A DNA stretch of 64,000 nucleotides from Eulemur rufifrons (Eukaryota; Chordata; Mammalia; Primates; Lemuridae), in assembly GCF_041146395.1 (NCBI RefSeq), contig NC_091012.1, positions 11,894,193 through 11,958,192 of the forward strand. Direction: 5' to 3'. The translations under genes and the position numbers were made by a program. Shown here in pieces: positions 58,268 to 64,000 of the stretch; positions within the stretch are counted from its first letter, which is position 1; the number at the start of each line of letters is the position of its first letter. The notes under the pieces were generated by a model. The model was given only the letters and a program-made list of their open reading frames with translations. It had not been told where the DNA came from and searched no databases.

Positions 58268-58972
58268 ATGAGCTGCAGCAGCTCTAAAGCAGAGGGAACT
58301 GGCTCCAGCCTCCTCTGCTTTGGCCCCAGGCCTGGCTCCCACAGCACCGCCCATTGGTGCCGCCCCACCGCAGAGAACAAGACCAGCCCAGCAGGGCCAG
58401 CAGGGGGACCAGGGGCTGGAGCCGCGGCTGGGGGCATGGGGCCCTTGGCTGCGCGGGCGGGACCAGCCCAGCGGGGCGGCTCAGGTGTGGGCGGGCGGCG
58501 CGAGGTTTACCTACTGCAGAGCGCGGCGGCGGAGACGCGAAGCCTGCAGTGTCCAGCCCGCTTCTGCTGGACTTCTTAATGCAGCAGGAGGATTACTCGC
58601 CCAGGGTCCCTGATGCAGTGACTGGTTACTACCTGAACCCTGCTGGCTTTGAGGCCTCAGACCCACACATAATTCGGCTCATCTCCCTAGCTGCCCAGAA
58701 ATTCATCGCAGATATTGCCAACGATGCCCTACAGCACTACAAAATGAAGGGCACAGTCTCCGGCAGCTCCCGGAGCAAGAGCAAGGACCGCAAGTCCACT
58801 CTAACCGCAGAGGACCTGGCCCTGCCCTCAGCGAGTATGGCGTCAATGCGAAGAAGCCCCACTACTTCACCTGAGCCACCTGACCTAATTGTGCTTGTCT
58901 ATCCCATGTCCCCACACCAGCCTGTTTTCATAATAAACTGGATTGTGACCAAAAAAAAAAAAAAAAAAAAAA
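58268..58972 (+). pseudogene. TAF10: TAF10 processed pseudogene
   Basis: TAF10 is a histone-fold subunit of the TFIID and SAGA transcription complexes. The copy starts at the ATG (MSCSS) and keeps the low-complexity Ala/Gly/Pro N-terminus (ENKTSPAGPAGGPGAGAAAGG). After frameshifts at about 58480-58560 it keeps the conserved C-terminal region: DFLMQQEDYSPRVPDAVTG, NPAGFEASDPHIIRLISLAA, FIADIANDALQHYKMKG and SRSKSKDRKSTLTAEDL. A one-base loss near 58820 shifts the last 16 or so codons out of frame; the original stop would be the TGA at 58872. A short 3' UTR with AATAAA (58932-58937) and a 22-base A tail (58951-58972) follow. No introns are present, so it is a retrocopy. A region corresponding to part of the N-terminus is deleted. 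I could not define the target-site duplication. Confidence 0.95.
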
Positions 58973-59732
58973 GGAGTGCAGCACAATAAAAAATAGGGGT
59001 TTCTTTTTTTCCCCTATCCTACAGAAATGAAGAAATTGGGTGTCGGCCTATAATGCATTTCCATAGTTTGTGCGTACTTTGCCTGTCTTGAACCAATCAT
59101 TTCTGGTTAGGATCGCTGTATTTCTCCGTTTCTTGCAGAGCCATGAGCTTCTCTCATGTAGAGTGTGTGGAAACAGAAGAAAACTATCCCATCCCCCTGT
59201 CTCTTCAGTGGTGAGAAATGTGTGCCTAACATGCCATCCAGCCTCAGAGGAGGAGGCAGTGTGGGAAACAAAGTGCAGCCAAAGTCCTTCTTGGAGCATT
59301 TACTCTTCTGACCTTTGGTACAACAAAATTATTTTGTGTTCTGTAGGTACCATGTTCAATGCAGTTAGCACACTCATTTTAAAATTTCAATGTCAGCTAT
59401 GTTACTTTCCAGTTATGTAAAGATCAATTTATTTTTCAGTGTCATATTAGTAGATCACCAATAAGGATGCTTCCAGGGATTCAGATGCATCTAGGGATTG
59501 GTGCCTGAACAGAAACTGGTTCTTAAGAGCTGTCCGCTGGTAGATACTGGTAATTAAAGTAAGCTGTGTGTCAATGTAGAATTAGAAGATACTACTGGGT
59601 AGAGGTTCAAATACGCAACAGGTTTACTTTTTGATTAGCTAAATTTCTCATCTGGCCTAATTTGTTTTGCTCTTTTCTACATGGGGATTCTTTCATTTAT
59701 ATGTAATAGACTTTCATTTATTTCTTATTTAT
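58973..59732. other. Non-coding DNA, nothing firm
   Basis: An acceptor-like site ('tccgtttcttgcag' at about 59128-59141) and a donor-like site ('cagtggtgaga' at about 59207) bracket about 68 bases. The frame does not continue from the exon-like segment at 57405, so I do not call an exon. Confidence 0.35.
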
Positions 59733-61586
<1,854 letters not shown>

Positions 61587-62138
61587 ATAATCCCTAGTTT
61601 TACTGGAGCACATTCCCCCAGGAAAGGGCACATGGGCAGACATTCTTGGAGATCTAGCCTGTCTGAAAATCCCTCCCATTTGATAGAACATAAAATTCTA
61701 GCTTGAAATTAAATTTCATCATCTGAAGACATTTCTCTATTGTGTTCTCAATTTAGTGTGGTCCTTGCATCTGTTGCCATTGTGTGATACATTATATGTA
61801 ACCAATTTGTCATCTTTACCCCTTTCCTTCTCTGAAAGAATTTTAGTGCATTCTCTATATCTGGGATTAATGCAATTTTGTAATATGGTTTGGGGGATTT
61901 TTTTCATTTTATTGGGTCCACTAAGTTTGCAGACCATCTCTTCTAGAGAGTTTTGTTTCCTTACTATTTTTTCTGTTCCTTCTTTTTTCTTATATCCTTA
62001 TTCAAATGTTGGGCCTCTTTGACCAATATTTCAGCATTGATCTTTAACTATCCCTCCACTGCTTTCCAGTTTGTTTTTTTGTTCTACTTCCTGGGGATTC
62101 TTTGACTGTATACTCTAACACTTCTATTAAAAGTCTTT
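61587..62138. other. AT-rich DNA, nothing recognised
   Basis: No gene or repeat recognised. Confidence 0.5.
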
Positions 62139-62383
62139 GCGCACTGCCTGGGGAATGGACACGCTTGAAGTTCTGACTGGGGGGGATGGGGTGGGAGGAG
62201 GGGAGGGGTGCACACCTACATGATGAGTGTGATGTGCACTGTCTAGGGAATGGACACAATTGAAGCTCAGACTCGGGGAGATGGGGAGGCATGGCAATGT
62301 ATATAGCCTGATCTTTTGTGCCCCCATAATGAGCTGAAAAACAAACAAAAAAATAAAAAATAAATTAATTAATTAAAAAAAAG
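62139..62383 (+). mobile_element. L1 3'-UTR-only insertion
   Basis: It begins inside the first G-rich unit ('gcgcactgcctggggaatggac'). It carries the second unit, the terminus 'cccccataatgagctgaaa' and an A-rich tail with AAAC and AATT units. It is close to the fragments at 3200-3511 and 22485-22753. It contains no coding sequence. Confidence 0.9.
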
Positions 62384-62613
62384 TTTTGTCTTTTTGAGAG
62401 TATTTTAAGAAATTTTTTAAAGTTTTTATTTTCTACTGAATTTTTACCACTTCTATAAATTCCTTTTTCCTGTTGTTTTGATCTCTCTTGTTGGAGCCTT
62501 CTCTCAAATGTGTGGTGGCGGTCCCTATATTTTTCTAATTGGAAACACCATGCAGGAGCAGGACTTTTGTTAACTGATGGCTTTCACTGTGAGGATTTGA
62601 AGGACAAGCCGGC
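62384..62613. other. Short unique stretch
   Basis: AT-rich spacer between two L1 3' ends of opposite orientation. Confidence 0.5.
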
Positions 62614-62757
62614 TTTTTTTTTTTTTTTTTTTCAGCTTATGATGGGGGTACAAAAGTTCAGGTTATATATATTGCCCATGTCCTGCCCATCCTCCCGAGT
62701 CAGAACATTCAAGCGTGTCCATTCCCGTCAGTGCGCAATGCACTCATCACGTAGGTA
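62614..62757 (-). mobile_element. L1 3'-UTR-only insertion
   Basis: A T17-20 head leads to 'tcagcttatgatgggggtacaaaagttcagg' and about 110 bases of C-rich 3' UTR on this strand. It is severely 5'-truncated and faces the insertion at 62139. Confidence 0.9.
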
Positions 62758-63337
62758 TTAGCTGAGAGTCTTTTCTCTGGGACAGTTCAGTCTCTTCAGA
62801 GAAAGAGCTCTTCATTTTCTACCCGGGAAGTGCAAACTTGGCTACTTGTACATTTTTCAGTGAATGGACTTTTCCCATTTTCCAAATTTCAGCCCTAGTA
62901 TCTCTGAGACTGGTACCTCTGAGCCCAGAAACACTCAGGTTTATAGCTCCAGGAATACACATCTAAATTCCATATAAGATGGGGGCACAGGTGGAGGAGG
63001 GGCTCTAACCACAGATTTTGAACTGACTTTGTTGGCTTTTGTTTTGTTTTACCTACCTCCCACGGTGCCATGTGCCTTCTGAATTCTGAGACTGCCTTGA
63101 GTTCAATGAGGCTGTTCCAGTCATTCTCTGGGTGCACCATAGTTGTGCTTCCATACCAGTTACCACTCCTTTGTCATCTTTTTATCTTTCAATATGAAAA
63201 ATAATCTGCTATCAATCCTTTTTCCTGGTCTTGTATACAACCTTTATTTGATGCCTTTAATTTTAATGAATTTCAGGAGGGAGAGGAAATAAATTCATGG
63301 TCTACCCATTAAACCGAAATTTAGAAGCTATACCTAA
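62758..63337. other. Intergenic DNA, nothing recognised
   Basis: An 81-codon - strand open frame (63140-62895) has no known motif. Confidence 0.5.
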
Positions 63338-63695
63338 AGTATAAATCTATACTATCAGCAGGGTGTTAAAGTCTCCAGCCACTATAGTATTGTTATCTAT
63401 CATTTGGTTCAGATCAAGTAGGGTTTGCTTTATGAATCTGGGTGCACCTAAATTGGGTGCATATATATTAAGTATAGTTATGTCTTCTTGCTGAATTGTA
63501 CCCTTCACCAGTATATAGTAACTATCTTTGTTTTTCATTACTTTTTTTAATTTAAAAACTAAGTCATTGGAGATTAAAACCACCACACCAGCTTTCTTTT
63601 GGCTTCCATTTGCTTGAAATATCGATTTTCACCCTTTTGTTTTCAGTCTAAATGCATCTTTGCATGTACATATACACTATATAATGCTGAAGGAT
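63338..63695 (-). mobile_element. L1 ORF2 endonuclease fragment, inverted
   Basis: The - strand translation gives RLKTKG near 63650, AKRKL/KKAGVVVLISND near 63580, YYILVKGTIQQEDITILNIY, APNLGAPRFIKQ and NTIVAGDFNT near 63350. This is the endonuclease domain; the GDFN motif contains a conserved Asp/Asn pair. One frameshift separates the first part. Neither 5' UTR nor RT is attached. Confidence 0.9.
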
Positions 63696-63705
63696 ATATT
63701 TCAAT

Positions 63706-64000
63706 AAGAAGACATAACTATACTTAATATGTATGCACCCAACTTAGGTTCACACAGATTCATAAAGCAAACCCTACTTGATCTAAACCAAATGATAAAC
63801 AGCAACACCATAATAGCCGGAGACTTCAAAACCCAGCTGACAGCACAGGACAGACCCTCAAAACAGAAAATAAACAAAGAAATAATGGACTTAAATACAA
63901 TACTAGAACAAATGGGTCTGACTGACATCTACGGGAAATTCTACCCAAAATCCACTGAATATACATTCTTCTCATCAGCTCATGGGACATTCTCTAAGAT
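63706..64000 (+). mobile_element. L1 ORF2 endonuclease fragment running off the window edge
   Basis: The + strand text covers the same domain as the inverted copy: 'ataactatacttaatatgtatgcacccaac', FIKQTLLDLNQMINSNTIIAGDF-like translation, then 'aaaataaacaaagaaataatggac' and 'ttctacccaaaatccactgaatataca'. It continues beyond 64000, so the element may be much longer than what is seen. Confidence 0.9.

Noticed and set aside
59070..59420. A 116-codon + strand frame with acceptor- and donor-like sites
   Set aside because: The frame does not join the exon-like segment at 57405, and no other partner exon is visible.

Overview
This is mammalian nuclear DNA, and specifically strepsirrhine primate DNA, most likely from a Malagasy lemur. 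Two young Alu elements (+ strand from 11936 and 20651) and one on the - strand (54851-55208) carry the mid-element A/T-rich extension that lemur Alus have and human AluS/AluY lack. The L1 elements share one 3' UTR type: G-rich, built of tandem units, and ending in a 'tacccccataat..gctgaaa' terminus. A decayed V1R pheromone-receptor gene fits the same setting. I see no intact protein-coding gene; almost everything recognisable is retrotransposon or pseudogene. The species call is inference. Left part (1-34 kb): AT-rich and L1-dense. L1 pieces lie at 1-640, 2960-4558 (with a second L1 nested inside), 9935-11190, 11193-13127 (with an Alu nested inside), 13806-15585, 16241-18180 (two 3' ends in tandem), 21749-23752 (with another nested L1 3' end), 25200-25577, 28610-31965 (several, two of them head to head) and 33001-33985. 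Between them are a V1R pseudogene (6600-7450, -), a retrocopied fragment of a PKHD1L1-like gene (24443-25129, +) and a C2H2 zinc-finger pseudogene (26700-27690, -). Middle (34-39 kb): GC-rich. It holds remnants of RalGDS-family (RGL4-like) exons with recognisable splice sites. Three lie on the - strand and two on the + strand, around a diverged inverted duplication. Right part (39-64 kb): L1-poor until 62 kb, with old Alu (AluJ-like), MIR, L2 and MaLR relics. It also has a TAF10 processed pseudogene (58268-58972, +), a retro-insertion that splits a MIR and has a 14-bp target duplication (50207-51153), and one well-formed exon-like segment (57405-57479) that ends just after an ATG. The window closes with two overlapping L1 endonuclease segments facing each other (63338-64000). 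The most unusual signal is at about 21751-22031. This part of an otherwise ordinary truncated L1 differs from the two other copies in the window by some 40-46 A-to-G changes in about 280 bases, with almost no reverse changes, and the pattern stops abruptly. It looks like A-to-G hypermutation, possibly adenosine deamination of the L1 RNA or DNA. No gene system with cooperating products is visible.
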